Shown: positions 32,504 to 41,370 of the stretch, piece by piece | How the letters are laid out: each line of letters starts with the position of its first letter | Numbering within the stretch: position 1 is the stretch's first letter | DNA from: Erythrobacter sp. | Lineage (GTDB): Bacteria; Pseudomonadota; Alphaproteobacteria; Sphingomonadales; Sphingomonadaceae | Length of the DNA stretch: 64,000 nucleotides | Assembly (NCBI GenBank): GCA_027311945.1 | Contig: DAICXZ010000006.1 | Location: 209,687 to 273,686, forward strand | Direction of reading: 5' to 3' | Made by a program: the position numbers and the translations under genes | Notes under the pieces: model-generated | Told to the model about the DNA's origin: nothing | The model's input: only the letters and a program-made list of their open reading frames with translations | Database searches by the model: none

Positions 32504-33703
32504 TCAGGCTGCGCTGGAATTCACGCCCATGCTTTGCAGGTAGCGGCGGATGTTCCTCCCCGCCTGGCGCAGGCGCTGTTCGTTCTCGACCAGCCCGATC
32601 CGCACGAAGCCTTCGCCGTCCTCGCCGTAGCCCACGCCCGGTGCCACCGCGACTTCGGCATGGATCAGCAATTGCTTGGCGAACTCCATACTGCCCATTT
32701 CCTTCAGCGTCGGTGGCAGGGGGGCCCAGGCGAACATCGAGGCGGGCGGCGGCGGGATTTCCCAGCCCGCGCGCCCGAAGGCCTCGACCATCACGTCGCG
32801 GCGCTTGTGGTAAAGCTGGCGGTTCTTTTCGACGATGTCCTGCGGCCCGTTGAGCGCGGCCACGGCGGCGGCCTGCATCGGGGTGAAAGCGCCATAGTCG
32901 ATATAGCTCTTCACGCGGGTGAGCGCGGCGATCAGCGTGGGGTTGCCGACCGCGAAGCCAAGCCGCCAGCCTGCCATCGAGAAGGTCTTCGACATCGAGG
33001 TGAATTCCACCGCCACGTCCTTGGCGCCGGGCACCTGCAGGATCGAAGGGGTGGGCTTGCCGTCGAAGTACAGCTCCGAATAGGCGAGGTCGGACAGGAT
33101 CCAGACCTTGTGGAACTTCGCCCAGTCGACCAGCCGTTCATAGAAGGCCAGGTCGACCACTTCGGCGGTGGGGTTGCTGGGGAAGTTCACCACCAGCACC
33201 GTGGGGCGCGGAACCGTGAAGTTCATCGCCTTTTCCAGCTCGTCCCAATAACGCTCGTCGGGCGTGGTCGGCACCGAGCGGATCGAGGCCCCGGCAATGA
33301 TGAAGCCGAAGGTGTGAATCGGATAGCTCGGGTTGGGGGCGAGGATGGTGTCGCCCGGCGCGGTGATCGCGGTGGCGAGGCTGGCGAGGCCTTCCTTCGA
33401 GCCAAGCGTGACCACCACTTCGCTTTCGGGGTCGAGCTCCACGCCGAAGCGGCGCTGGTAATAGGCGGCCTGAGCCTTGCGCAGGCCGGGGATGCCCTTC
33501 GACTGCGAATAGCCGTGGGCATCGGGGTTCTGCGCCACCTCGCACAGCTTGTCGATCACATGCTGGGGAGGGGGCAGGTCGGGATTGCCCATGCCGAGGT
33601 CGATGATATCGCGACCTTCCGCTCGCGCGGCCGCTCGCATCGCGTTGACTTCGGCGATGACATAGGGCGGCAGTCGCTTGATGCGGTAGAAATCGGTATC
33701 CAT
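32504..33703 (-). CDS. alaC: Alanine-forming aminotransferase AlaC
   Basis: PLP-dependent class I/II aminotransferase (399 aa) close to AlaC, which makes alanine from pyruvate and glutamate. DIIDLGMGNPDLPPPQHVIDKL and the substrate-loop AHGYSQSKGIPGLRKA open the protein. VNFPSNPTAEV carries the conserved Asn, and SDLAYSELYFDG the Asp-Tyr pair. The PLP Lys is in FTSMSKTFSMAGWRLGF, and the C-terminal Arg in FVRIGLVENEQRLRQA. The ATG at 33703 is used. It stands alone, 150 bp from divergent phaC. Confidence 0.88.
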   Translation of the reverse strand: MDTDFYRIKRLPPYVIAEVNAMRAAARAEGRDIIDLGMGNPDLPPPQHVIDKLCEVAQNPDAHGYSQSKGIPGLRKAQAAYYQRRFGVELDPESEVVVTLGSKEGLASLATAITAPGDTILAPNPSYPIHTFGFIIAGASIRSVPTTPDERYWDELEKAMNFTVPRPTVLVVNFPSNPTAEVVDLAFYERLVDWAKFHKVWILSDLAYSELYFDGKPTPSILQVPGAKDVAVEFTSMSKTFSMAGWRLGFAVGNPTLIAALTRVKSYIDYGAFTPMQAAAVAALNGPQDIVEKNRQLYHKRRDVMVEAFGRAGWEIPPPPASMFAWAPLPPTLKEMGSMEFAKQLLIHAEVAVAPGVGYGEDGEGFVRIGLVENEQRLRQAGRNIRRYLQSMGVNSSAA

Positions 33704-33853
33704 GGCCTTGCTCGGCTATTTCCTCGTTGTTGATAAGGGCGTCCCTTGTGAAGCAATCGCGCGGTTTGCGCAACGCGCCGCATGGCGGCATCCTAAGCTT
33801 TTGCTGCCAATCGGCACGCAGCACGCTATGAGGCGGATGAAGGAACCGGGGCT

Positions 33854-35740
33854 ATGGCATCAGACGACCTCCACGACGGCAAGACCGGCCAGGATGTGGC
33901 CGACATTTTCACCGAGATGCTGCGCATTCAGGGCGAGGCGGCGCGCCAGATGATGGCAGGCTTTGCCCCCGATGCGGTGGAGTCGCTGCCCAACAAAGCC
34001 ACGATTGACGAGTTCGGCGCGGCCATGCTCGCCGCCCAGAAAAACTGGTTCGACATGGTTCTGCCGGGGGAAAACCGGCCCGCACCTCCGCTGCCCGATG
34101 CGCACCCTTCGGCCTGGTTCGATGCCATGCACAAGCTGGCGGCGACCATGCCTGCGTTCGATCTCGATGCGCAGCAGGCCATGTGGCGCGACGGGCTGGA
34201 GCTGTGGAGCAATATCCTCGGTCACTACACCGAGCAGGGCCGGGCCGATGCGCAGATCGAGGCGCTGTGGCGCAACGATCGCCGATTTGCCGATCCGGCC
34301 TGGCGGGCCGAGCCGGTCTTCGCGCTGATTCATCAGACCTATCTGTTGATGGCTGAGCGCATCGGCGCTGCTATCGAGCGCGCCGAGGGGCTGGACGACT
34401 TCGAACGCGAGCAGATGAGCTTTGCGACCAAGGCGATGCTCGATGCGATGAGCCCGGCGAACTTCCCGCTGATGAACCCGGTGGTGCTCGAACGCACGAT
34501 CGCCACGCAGGGTGAGAACCTCGTGAAGGGGCTCGAACGGCTGACGCACGATCTTGAGGCGGGGCAGCTCACGCACACCGATGCCAGCACCTTCAAAATT
34601 GGCGAGAATATCGCCGCCACGCCGGGCAAGGTCATTTACGAGACCGAGCTGTTCCAGCTCATCCACTATACCCCGACCACCGAGAAGGTGCTTGAGACGC
34701 CGCTGTTGATCTTCCCGCCGTGGATCAACCGGTTCTACATCCTCGACCTCAATCCGAAGAAGAGCTTAGTGCGCTGGGCGCTTGAGCAGGGGCTGAGCGT
34801 GCTGCTGGTAAGCTGGCGTTCGGCCGATGCCAGCCTCGCCGATATCACCATGGACGACTACGTGCGCGCCCAGATCGAGGCTATCGAGGTCACGCGCGAG
34901 CGGCTCAAGGTGAGCGATGTCCACACGGTCGGCTATTGCGTGGCGGGCACCACACTTGCGGCGACGCTCGCAGTGCTGGCGCGGCGGGGCGAGGCGGACA
35001 AGGTCGCCTCGGCAACCTTCCTCACCGCGCAGGTCGATTTCGAACATGCCGGGGTGCTGAAGCTGTTCGTCGACGAGGAGAACCTCGACTTCATCCGAAA
35101 GGCCAGCACCAACGGCTATTTCGACGGGCGCTATATGGCCGCCACGTTCAACCTGCTGCGCGGCACCGACCTCATCTGGAATTACGTGGTCAATTACTAT
35201 CTGCTGGCCGAGGACTATCCTGCCTTCGACCTGCTGTACTGGAACGGCGACGTTACCAATCTGCCCGCCAAGTGGCACGAGGCTTACCTCACCGACATGT
35301 ATCGCGACAATCTGCTGGTGGTGCCCGACGCTCTGTCGGCGGATGGCACGCCGATCGACCTCACGCGCATCACCACGCCCGCCTATGTGCAGGCGGGCCG
35401 CGAAGATCACATTGCGCCGCCCGAAAGCGTGTTCGAGATCACCCGTCATCTCGCCGGGCCGCTTCGGTTCGTGCTGGCGGGCAGTGGTCATATCGCCGGG
35501 GTGGTCAATCCGCCCGCTGCGGGCAAATACCAGCACTGGACCTGCCCCGACCGTGTCGACAGCCTCGACGAGTTCATCGCCGCCGCAACCGAGAGCAAGG
35601 GCAGTTGGTGGCCCGACTGGTTCGCCTGGCTCGAGCAACTGCGGCCTGCTGAGGTGAAGGTGAAGGGCGCGCGAAAACCGGGCGGCAAGGCCAACCCCGC
35701 AATCGAGGATGCGCCCGGCCGCTACGTGCGGGTGCGCTAG
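33854..35740 (+). CDS. phaC: Class I polyhydroxyalkanoate synthase PhaC
   Basis: Polymerises 3-hydroxyacyl-CoA into storage polyester at granule surfaces (628 aa). The alpha/beta-hydrolase core from about residue 250 shows FPPWINRFYILDLNPKKSL, then the lipase-like box GYCVAGT with the nucleophile Cys362. The catalytic Asp lies in GREDHIAPPESV and the His in AGSGHIAGVVNPPA. The N-terminal 200 residues are the PhaC_N region needed for dimer and partner contacts. Size fits class I (single subunit). No phaA or phaB is nearby; the phasin gene follows 151 bp downstream. Confidence 0.95.
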   Translation: MASDDLHDGKTGQDVADIFTEMLRIQGEAARQMMAGFAPDAVESLPNKATIDEFGAAMLAAQKNWFDMVLPGENRPAPPLPDAHPSAWFDAMHKLAATMPAFDLDAQQAMWRDGLELWSNILGHYTEQGRADAQIEALWRNDRRFADPAWRAEPVFALIHQTYLLMAERIGAAIERAEGLDDFEREQMSFATKAMLDAMSPANFPLMNPVVLERTIATQGENLVKGLERLTHDLEAGQLTHTDASTFKIGENIAATPGKVIYETELFQLIHYTPTTEKVLETPLLIFPPWINRFYILDLNPKKSLVRWALEQGLSVLLVSWRSADASLADITMDDYVRAQIEAIEVTRERLKVSDVHTVGYCVAGTTLAATLAVLARRGEADKVASATFLTAQVDFEHAGVLKLFVDEENLDFIRKASTNGYFDGRYMAATFNLLRGTDLIWNYVVNYYLLAEDYPAFDLLYWNGDVTNLPAKWHEAYLTDMYRDNLLVVPDALSADGTPIDLTRITTPAYVQAGREDHIAPPESVFEITRHLAGPLRFVLAGSGHIAGVVNPPAAGKYQHWTCPDRVDSLDEFIAAATESKGSWWPDWFAWLEQLRPAEVKVKGARKPGGKANPAIEDAPGRYVRVR

Positions 35741-35766
35741 GAAGTCTTACGCTCTACACTTGCTTA

Positions 35767-35781
35767 TTGTGCGCTGCACAA
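35767..35781. promoter_or_regulatory. PhaR-like operator 1
   Basis: TTGTGC-GCT-GCACAA, a perfect 6-3-6 dyad with the TGC-N3-GCA core known from PhaR sites in Paracoccus and Rhodobacter. It ends 7 bp before the -35 of the predicted phasin promoter. Confidence 0.6.
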
Positions 35782-35788
35782 AAGTTCC

Positions 35789-35817
35789 TTGACGAATGCA
35801 ATTCAAGGTCCTATTTG
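35789..35817 (+). promoter_or_regulatory. Sigma-70-type promoter of the phasin gene
   Basis: TTGACG (35789-35794), 17 nt, TATTTG (35812-35817). Predicted start near 35824 gives a leader of about 68 nt. It is bracketed by two matching palindromes, the second covering the -10. Confidence 0.6.
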
Positions 35818-35830
35818 TGCACTGCAACAA
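35815..35830. promoter_or_regulatory. PhaR-like operator 2
   Basis: TTGTGC-ACT-GCAACAA, the same TGC-N3-GCA core as operator 1 with one inserted A in the right arm. It overlaps the -10 and start site, so binding would repress. Centres of the two operators are 48 bp apart. Confidence 0.6.
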
Positions 35831-35891
35831 AGTGATTTAATCGCCTGTCGCGGATGAGTCGACAGCCGGTAATCGCAGAAGCGAGGTATCG

Positions 35892-36743
35892 ATGGCAGAC
35901 GAGCCCAGCAAGAAAGACGTCAGCGCCGAGGCAGCCGCCGAGAAGGCCTATGCCGACGCTGCGGGCAGTGTGAAGCCGAAGGCAGCTGCGGAGGCTGAGA
36001 AGCCCGAGCTCAAGCCTGCTCCGGCAGCGCAGGAAAAGCCAGCGGACAAACCGGCTCCGGCCATGGCTGCGCCCGTGAAGGCAGAGCCTGTAAAGAAAGC
36101 ACCGGCGAAGAGTGTCACGGCCAAGAAGGCTCCGGCTAAGTCGGTCAAGCCCAAGGCACCTGCTCCGGCTGCCCCCAAGAAGGCCCCCGTTGCAGCCAAG
36201 GCGCAGGAAAAGCCTGCACCGGCCAAGACTGCTTCGAATACCAAGCCCACCTTACCCAGCGCTGCTCCCAGCGTCACCGAATTGAAGGAAAAGATCATGA
36301 CCACCAACGATTTCACCGCCACTATGACCGAAACCATGAGCGGCGCCGTCGCCGAAGTGCAGGCCAAGATGCAGGAAGCTTACGACAAGAGCACCAGCAT
36401 GGTCACCGAGATGACCGAGTTCGCCAAGGGCAATGTCGATGCCATGATGGAATCGGGCAAGATCCTTGCCGAAGGCGTGCAGGGCCTGGGCAAGTCCATG
36501 GCGGACGATGCCAAGTCGGTTTACGAGACCGCCACGGCCGACATGAAGGAAATGGCCTCGATCAAGAGCCCGACCGAGCTGTTCCAGCTGCAGGGCAAGA
36601 TCATGCGCCGCAACTTCGATGCCATGATCGCCAACGCCTCCAAGGGCACCGATGCGATGATGAAGCTCGCCAACGACAGCGTCGCCCCGATCAGCGGCCG
36701 CGTGAACATGGCTGCCGAAAAGATGTCGAAGGTCGCCGCCTGA
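35892..36743 (+). CDS. Phasin with a long Lys/Ala/Pro-rich N-terminal tail
   Basis: PHA-granule coat protein (283 aa). The C-terminal half (about residues 135-283) is the phasin domain: amphipathic helices such as TETMSGAVAEVQAKMQEAYD, EFAKGNVDAMMESGKILAEG and SPTELFQLQGKIMRRNFDAM. The first 130 residues are low-complexity, with repeated KAPAKSV, APKKAPVAAKA and PAPAK units like histone H1 or PhaF tails. Such a tail can bind DNA and help share granules between daughter cells (known for PhaF-type phasins); that role is inferred here. It is controlled by its own promoter with two PhaR-like sites and ends at a strong terminator. Confidence 0.88.
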   Translation: MADEPSKKDVSAEAAAEKAYADAAGSVKPKAAAEAEKPELKPAPAAQEKPADKPAPAMAAPVKAEPVKKAPAKSVTAKKAPAKSVKPKAPAPAAPKKAPVAAKAQEKPAPAKTASNTKPTLPSAAPSVTELKEKIMTTNDFTATMTETMSGAVAEVQAKMQEAYDKSTSMVTEMTEFAKGNVDAMMESGKILAEGVQGLGKSMADDAKSVYETATADMKEMASIKSPTELFQLQGKIMRRNFDAMIANASKGTDAMMKLANDSVAPISGRVNMAAEKMSKVAA

Positions 36744-36802
36744 GGCGCCTTCCAACGAACAACCGGCTGCCGACCTCTCCTCCTCTCCCAGGCAGCCGAT
36801 TG

Positions 36803-36842
36803 GGCCGGGCGATCCTTGCGATCGCCCGGCCTTGATCGTTTT
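36803..36842 (+). terminator. Strong intrinsic terminator after the phasin gene
   Basis: GGCCGGGCGATC (36803-36814) pairs perfectly with GATCGCCCGGCC (36820-36831) around CTTGC, followed by TTGATCGTTTT. Twelve base pairs with a T-rich tail. Confidence 0.85.
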
Positions 36843-36974
36843 GTAGCCTGCCCGGGGGTTCGACCAGGGGCACTCAGGCCGCGGGCTTAACCGGAAGGCA
36901 AGCCCCGGCTGACAACAAAAATACGGAGGTCCGACTTGCAGCCGGGCCATGCGATACGATATTTGGTGTCAACG

Positions 36975-37391
36975 ATGACCAGCCTCCACCATCCCGACGC
37001 CGCATCAGACGGCCCCGAACGCGCTTTGGCTGTTCTGTTTCCGCAGGCCGGCCCCGGCCGCGATGCCGACGATGAAGGCGATGCCGGAGGCGGTTCGGGG
37101 CAGGCCGCGCTTGCCACCAAGACACGCGCCAAGCCCAAGAAGCCCAGCCAGTACAAGGTGCTGCTGCTCAACGACGACTATACCCCGATGGAATTCGTGG
37201 TGATGGTCCTCAAGCGGTTCTTCAAGATGGACCTCGAACAGGCAACGCGTGTGATGCTTCACGTGCACCAGCGCGGGGTCGGCGTCTGCGGCATTTTTCC
37301 CTATGAAGTGGCCGAAACCAAGGTCAGTCAGGTGATGGATTGCGCCCGCGAAAACGAGCATCCGCTGCAATGCACGCTCGAAAAGGCGTGA
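36975..37391 (+). CDS. clpS: ATP-dependent Clp protease adaptor ClpS
   Basis: Adaptor (138 aa) that delivers N-degron substrates to ClpAP. The core begins [20 protein letters not shown] with the conserved [10 protein letters not shown] patch that binds N-terminal residues, then [23 protein letters not shown] and [31 protein letters not shown] 60-residue Gly/Asp/Ala-rich N-terminal extension is longer than in E. coli ClpS. The ATG at 36975 is used; an ATG at 36936 is also in frame. ClpA is not adjacent. Confidence 0.93.
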   Translation: MTSLHHPDAASDGPERALAVLFPQAGPGRDADDEGDAGGGSGQAALATKTRAKPKKPSQYKVLLLNDDYTPMEFVVMVLKRFFKMDLEQATRVMLHVHQRGVGVCGIFPYEVAETKVSQVMDCARENEHPLQCTLEKA

Positions 37392-37502
37392 CCGTTGCGC
37401 CACTCGCAATGGGCTGTCCACCTGGCTTGGCGCTTATAGACATGACCTCAGGATAATAAGCCGCTAAGGCCGGTTGGCCCCGTATCGCAGCAAGCTAAGC
37501 TA

Positions 37503-38750
37503 TTGTCCCGCTTCATCACCTCCGCTGATCGCTATATCTTCCGCCTTGTGGTGGTGCCGATGATCGGGGTGTTTCTGCTCGCGGCCAGTCTGCTGCTGCT
37601 CGAAAAGATGCTGCGCCTGTTCGAGTTCGTCTCGCTGGAAGGCGGGCCGGTGGGCGTGGTCTTCAAGATGCTGCTCAACCTGATCCCCGAATATGCGGGG
37701 CTGGCGATTCCGCTGGGGCTGATGCTCGGCATCCTGTTCGCGTTCCGCAAGCTGGCCACATCGAGCGAGCTGGACGTGATGCGGGCGGTGGGCTGGTCGT
37801 ACACCCGGCTGTTGCGTGTGCCCTATCTCATCACGCTGGTGCTGGTCGGGCTCAACTTCGCCATCGTCGGCTATCTCCAGCCCAAGGCGCGCTTCGCCTA
37901 TCAGGAGATGGAGTTCGAGCTGCGCTCTGGCGCGCTGGGCGCTTCGATCCGGGTTGGCGAGTTCAATGCCATTGAAGACCGGGTCGCCCTGCGCATCGAG
38001 GCCAGCGAGGACGATGGGCGCCGTCTGCTGGGCATTTTTGCGCGACTGGCCGACGACAAGGGGCAGGTGCTCTCGATCTCGGCGCGCGAGGGGCGGTTCC
38101 TCGCCAATCGGGAGGACCGCAACACGATCATCCTGCGGCTGGCCGATGGCACCATCATTCACGACGTGGAGGACGGGCCGCCGCGCGTGCTCAGTTTCAG
38201 CCAGCACGACCTGCCGATAGACCTGCCCGCGCTGGAAGACTTCCGCGCCCGCGGGGCGGACGAGCAGGAATATGTCTTGCCCGAGCTGCTCAGAATCGGC
38301 TGGAGCCCAGAAAGCAGCGCCGATCAGCGCGCGGCCAGCCAGGCCAACTTCAACTTCCGCATGGTGGAGGTGGTAATGATGATCCTCCTCCCTTTGATGG
38401 CGCTGGCGCTGGCCATACCGCCCAAGCGCTCGACCTCGTCGCTGGGGGTGTTCGTTTCCATCGTGATCGTGGTCGCCTATCACAAGGTGAACCAATATGG
38501 CGCTGAGGTTGCCGCCATCGGCCGGGTCGATCCGTTCCTGGCGCTGTGGGGGCCGTTCGCGGTGCTCGCGGCGATGATCTTGTGGATGTACTATCAGGTC
38601 GCTTTCGTTCCTGGTGGGCAGGCGTTGGGTGTGCTTGAGAGGCTCTTTGCCAAGCTGGGCAAGCGGGTGAAGAAGCTTTTCGGGGCCAACCGGCGCAAGG
38701 CCTTGCGGATCTCGGACGCAGAGGATGAGGGATCGTTGGGTGCTGTTTGA
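37503..38750 (+). CDS. lptF: LPS export permease LptF
   Basis: One of two membrane subunits of the LptB2FG exporter that pulls lipopolysaccharide from the inner membrane (415 aa). N-terminal ADRYIFRLVVVPMIGVFLLAASLLLLEKM starts the YjgP/YjgQ fold with three helices. A periplasmic jellyroll (about 140-270) follows, then three C-terminal helices from VEVVMMILLPLMALALAIPP. The start is a TTG at 37503 (MSRFITSADRYIF), since no ATG lies ahead of the first helix. It overlaps lptG by 26 nt. Confidence 0.92.
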   Translation: MSRFITSADRYIFRLVVVPMIGVFLLAASLLLLEKMLRLFEFVSLEGGPVGVVFKMLLNLIPEYAGLAIPLGLMLGILFAFRKLATSSELDVMRAVGWSYTRLLRVPYLITLVLVGLNFAIVGYLQPKARFAYQEMEFELRSGALGASIRVGEFNAIEDRVALRIEASEDDGRRLLGIFARLADDKGQVLSISAREGRFLANREDRNTIILRLADGTIIHDVEDGPPRVLSFSQHDLPIDLPALEDFRARGADEQEYVLPELLRIGWSPESSADQRAASQANFNFRMVEVVMMILLPLMALALAIPPKRSTSSLGVFVSIVIVVAYHKVNQYGAEVAAIGRVDPFLALWGPFAVLAAMILWMYYQVAFVPGGQALGVLERLFAKLGKRVKKLFGANRRKALRISDAEDEGSLGAV

Positions 38751-39840
38751 CTTCTTCCCGTCGCGCCAGCTGACCTGGTATCTAGCCAAGACCTTCGCGG
38801 TCCGCATCGTTGCCGTGCTCGGCATGCTGGTTCTGGTGCTGTTGATGCTTGATCTGCTGGGCGAGACCGGCGACATTCTGGCCGCTCCGGGAAATGGCGA
38901 GCCCGAGCTGCTGCGCTATGCCTCGCTGCGCCTGCCGCAGCTGATCGCGCGGTTCCTGCCCTATTCGGTGCTGCTGGCCACGATCATCACGCTGGCGGCG
39001 ATGAACGCCAATTCCGAGGTGGTGGCGATGAAGGCCGCGGGGCTGTCCGCGCACCAGATCCTCGCGCCGCTGTTGCTCACCGCGGCGGTGGTGGCTGCGG
39101 CGAGCTTTGCCTTCAACGAGCGGGTGGTGACGCGCTCAACCTCGACGCTGAAGGCGTGGCAGGCCGTCGAATATGGGCCGATCACGCGCGAGCCCGATGC
39201 CCGCACCAACGTCTATTTCAACGATGGCAACGATGTTTTGATGGCCTCGGTAATGAGCGGGAACGGCGCCGGCAGCGTGCTCACTGGGGTAAGCTTCTAC
39301 GAGCGCGACGATGCCGGAATGATCGCGCGCCAGATCCGCGCCGACAAGGCGACTTTCGCCAACCCCGGCTGGGCGCTGGAGGGTGCGCGGGTGTTCTCGG
39401 TCGCCAGCGCCACCGAGAAACCGCTGCCCGACGGAACGGTGGTGGCTCCCGGCGTGACTCTGGCGCAAACCGAATTGCGCCGCGTCGATCCCGATAGCGA
39501 GCCATTAACGCAGCTCACGAGCAGCATCGACGCGTTGAAGTCCGCCGGTCGCCGCACGGCCGAGCTGGAGGCCAAGTGGTGGCACAAGATTTCGGGGCCG
39601 CTGTCCGCGGTGCTGATGCCTTTGCTGGGCGCGGTGGCCGGCTTTGGGCTGGCGCGCTCGGGCCAGTTGCTGGCGCGCGCAGTTCTGGGGATGGCGCTGG
39701 GCTTCGCCTATTTCGTGGTCGACAATGCCGCGCTCGCGATGGCGAGTTTCGGCGGATATCCGCCGCTGCTGGCGGCATGGGCACCGTTCTTCCTGTTCCT
39801 GTTCGTGGGCGAGACGGTGCTGGTCAGGACCGAGGAGTAA
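38725..39840 (+). CDS. lptG: LPS export permease LptG
   Basis: Partner of LptF in the LPS transporter (371 aa). LTWYLAKTFAVRIVAVLGMLVLVLLMLDLL is the first membrane segment, then LRLPQLIARFLPYSVLLATIITLAAMNANSEVVAMKAAG, the conserved LptG region that contacts LptB. Jellyroll in the middle, and a three-helix end with LMPLLGAVAGFGLARSG. The start overlaps lptF; a downstream in-frame start is possible but would shorten the N-terminus. The stop is followed at once by a hairpin (39841-39857) that overlaps the next promoter. Confidence 0.92.
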   Translation: MRDRWVLFDFFPSRQLTWYLAKTFAVRIVAVLGMLVLVLLMLDLLGETGDILAAPGNGEPELLRYASLRLPQLIARFLPYSVLLATIITLAAMNANSEVVAMKAAGLSAHQILAPLLLTAAVVAAASFAFNERVVTRSTSTLKAWQAVEYGPITREPDARTNVYFNDGNDVLMASVMSGNGAGSVLTGVSFYERDDAGMIARQIRADKATFANPGWALEGARVFSVASATEKPLPDGTVVAPGVTLAQTELRRVDPDSEPLTQLTSSIDALKSAGRRTAELEAKWWHKISGPLSAVLMPLLGAVAGFGLARSGQLLARAVLGMALGFAYFVVDNAALAMASFGGYPPLLAAWAPFFLFLFVGETVLVRTEE

Positions 39841-39851
39841 GGTTCCTTTTT

Positions 39852-39876
39852 GGAACCGTGTCGCAAGGCACCCGTT
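39852..39876 (+). promoter_or_regulatory. EcfG-type promoter of the small lipoprotein gene
   Basis: GGAAC (39852-39856), 16 nt, CGTT (39873-39876): full consensus. Predicted start near 39883 leaves a leader of about 22 nt that holds only the ribosome site AACGGAG. A 6-bp hairpin GGTTCC-GGAACC (39841-39857) overlaps the -35. Confidence 0.82.
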
Positions 39877-39904
39877 GCCATCTCAAGCAACGGAGAAAAC
39901 TCTT

Positions 39905-40126
39905 ATGACGCTCAAACTGCTTTCCGCTACCAGCGCCGCCGCTCTGCTGGCTCTGGCCGCGTGCTCGAACGACGTTCCCGCCGACGAGGTTGAGGCAACG
40001 ATCGATCAGCCCGACCCGGACCTGCGCGAAGAGGTTGTCGACATGCCCGCCGATCCGGGCACGGTCGAAACGCGCGAGAAGATCGAGGACGATATCGAAC
40101 AGGATATCGCCGACGAACCGAGCTGA
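39905..40126 (+). CDS. Small acidic lipoprotein under EcfG control
   Basis: Predicted 73-aa lipoprotein. The signal MTLKLLSATSAAALLALAAC ends in a lipobox LAAC, so about 54 residues remain after processing. The mature part is very acidic (DVPADEVEATIDQPDPDLRE, then a Glu/Asp-rich run) and probably unfolded. I know no family. AACGGAG lies 9 nt before the ATG. A full EcfG promoter sits just upstream, so this is likely a stress-induced envelope protein. A second acidic lipoprotein with a similar layout is at 57366-57701. Confidence 0.82.
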   Translation: MTLKLLSATSAAALLALAACSNDVPADEVEATIDQPDPDLREEVVDMPADPGTVETREKIEDDIEQDIADEPS

Positions 40127-40154
40127 TCAGCCCGACGGCAGCGTTTATCGGTGC

Positions 40155-41246
40155 TTACCCGCGCTTGCCCATTGTGCTGCGCGCAATCCGCATAACCAGC
40201 ACCACCAGGCCGGGATGACTCGCTTCCTCGTAGGTCGAGGCGGGGCCGAGCTTCGCCGAGAGGCGTTCGTGCGCCAGAGGCAGCGAGTGGTAGGGCAGGC
40301 TCGGCAGCAGGTGGTGCAGCGCATGGTAGCGCAGGCCCACCGGCGCCCATAGCGCGCCGATCTTCGTATGCACGTTCACCGAGTCGAGATATTGCGCGGT
40401 GACGGTCATCGCCTCGCCCTCATTCTCCCACAGGTGCGCGACCAGTGTGCGCAGCTGATTGAACGTTGCCACGGCAGAAGTGATCGCAAGGGCCACCAGC
40501 AGCGGCTTCCACCCGAGCCACAAAGGCGTGCTCAGCACGAACATGGCCCAGAAGCTTGCCCCGATCTGCTGGAACAGAAACCAGCTGCGTTCCTTCTCTT
40601 CCGGCGGGCGGCGGCGGAAATCGGGGTTGATCGATAGCGACGAGAACCGCTCCCAAGCCACCCGGCGGAGCGATGGGATTACGAGGCCCAGCGGGGCGAG
40701 CACGCCCCAGCGCACAATGAGCCCGATCGGGGCCAGAGCCGCAACCAGCACGAACAACGGCAGGGTCCAGGGCTTCATCAGCGCCAGCGCCTTGTATTCG
40801 GGATCTTCCGCGGTGCCATAACGGGTGCGTGAATGGTGCAGCGTGTGGACGTTCTCGTACATCAGGCTCGGCGTGAGCAGCGGAATACCCACCAGCAGGT
40901 TCCACGCCGTGCGAAAGCCCGGCAGGGCATCGCGGTGCAGGTGCGTGATCTCGTGGATGAACAGCAGCGCCCGATACAGCGGGAACACCGCCAGCACGCC
41001 GCAGGCAATGGCCAGCGGGACATTGTCGAGCAGGATCGCAGCGGCGAGCAGGCCATAGCCGATCAGCGCCGAACCTAGCATGTCGGGCCAATATATCTCG
41101 GGCCGCGCCACGCTGATGTCGCGCGTCAGCTCGGCGGCTGCGCGCAGCATCGCCTTGTCATCGGGGATTTGCGCATGGACGCGCCGACGGGCAGCGCTGC
41201 TGCCGCTCTGAGCGGGCTCGATCGTGGTCGTGGCATTCATCTGCAT
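40155..41246 (-). CDS. Membrane fatty acid desaturase
   Basis: Di-iron integral membrane desaturase or hydroxylase (363 aa). Three histidine boxes: HEITHLH (residues 98-104), HTLHH (134-138) and HALHH near residue 309. Membrane segments LIGYGLLAAAILLDNVPLAIACGVLAVFPL and FWAMFVLSTPLWLGWKPLLVAL lie between them. The product may desaturate fatty acids or act on carotenoids or sphingolipids; the sequence does not decide. The gene is divergent from the acetyltransferase-like gene with 124 bp between starts. Confidence 0.85.
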   Translation of the reverse strand: MQMNATTTIEPAQSGSSAARRRVHAQIPDDKAMLRAAAELTRDISVARPEIYWPDMLGSALIGYGLLAAAILLDNVPLAIACGVLAVFPLYRALLFIHEITHLHRDALPGFRTAWNLLVGIPLLTPSLMYENVHTLHHSRTRYGTAEDPEYKALALMKPWTLPLFVLVAALAPIGLIVRWGVLAPLGLVIPSLRRVAWERFSSLSINPDFRRRPPEEKERSWFLFQQIGASFWAMFVLSTPLWLGWKPLLVALAITSAVATFNQLRTLVAHLWENEGEAMTVTAQYLDSVNVHTKIGALWAPVGLRYHALHHLLPSLPYHSLPLAHERLSAKLGPASTYEEASHPGLVVLVMRIARSTMGKRG

Positions 41247-41370
41247 GGTCTTTTCAAATAGATTTCCCGTTGCCTTAGCGCATATGGGCCTTGCGCGCCA
41301 TTGTGCGGCGCTTCAGTGGCCCTCTCAAGCACGTGCCGGGCTTCTGCCCGATGAACGAAAGGCGGTATTT

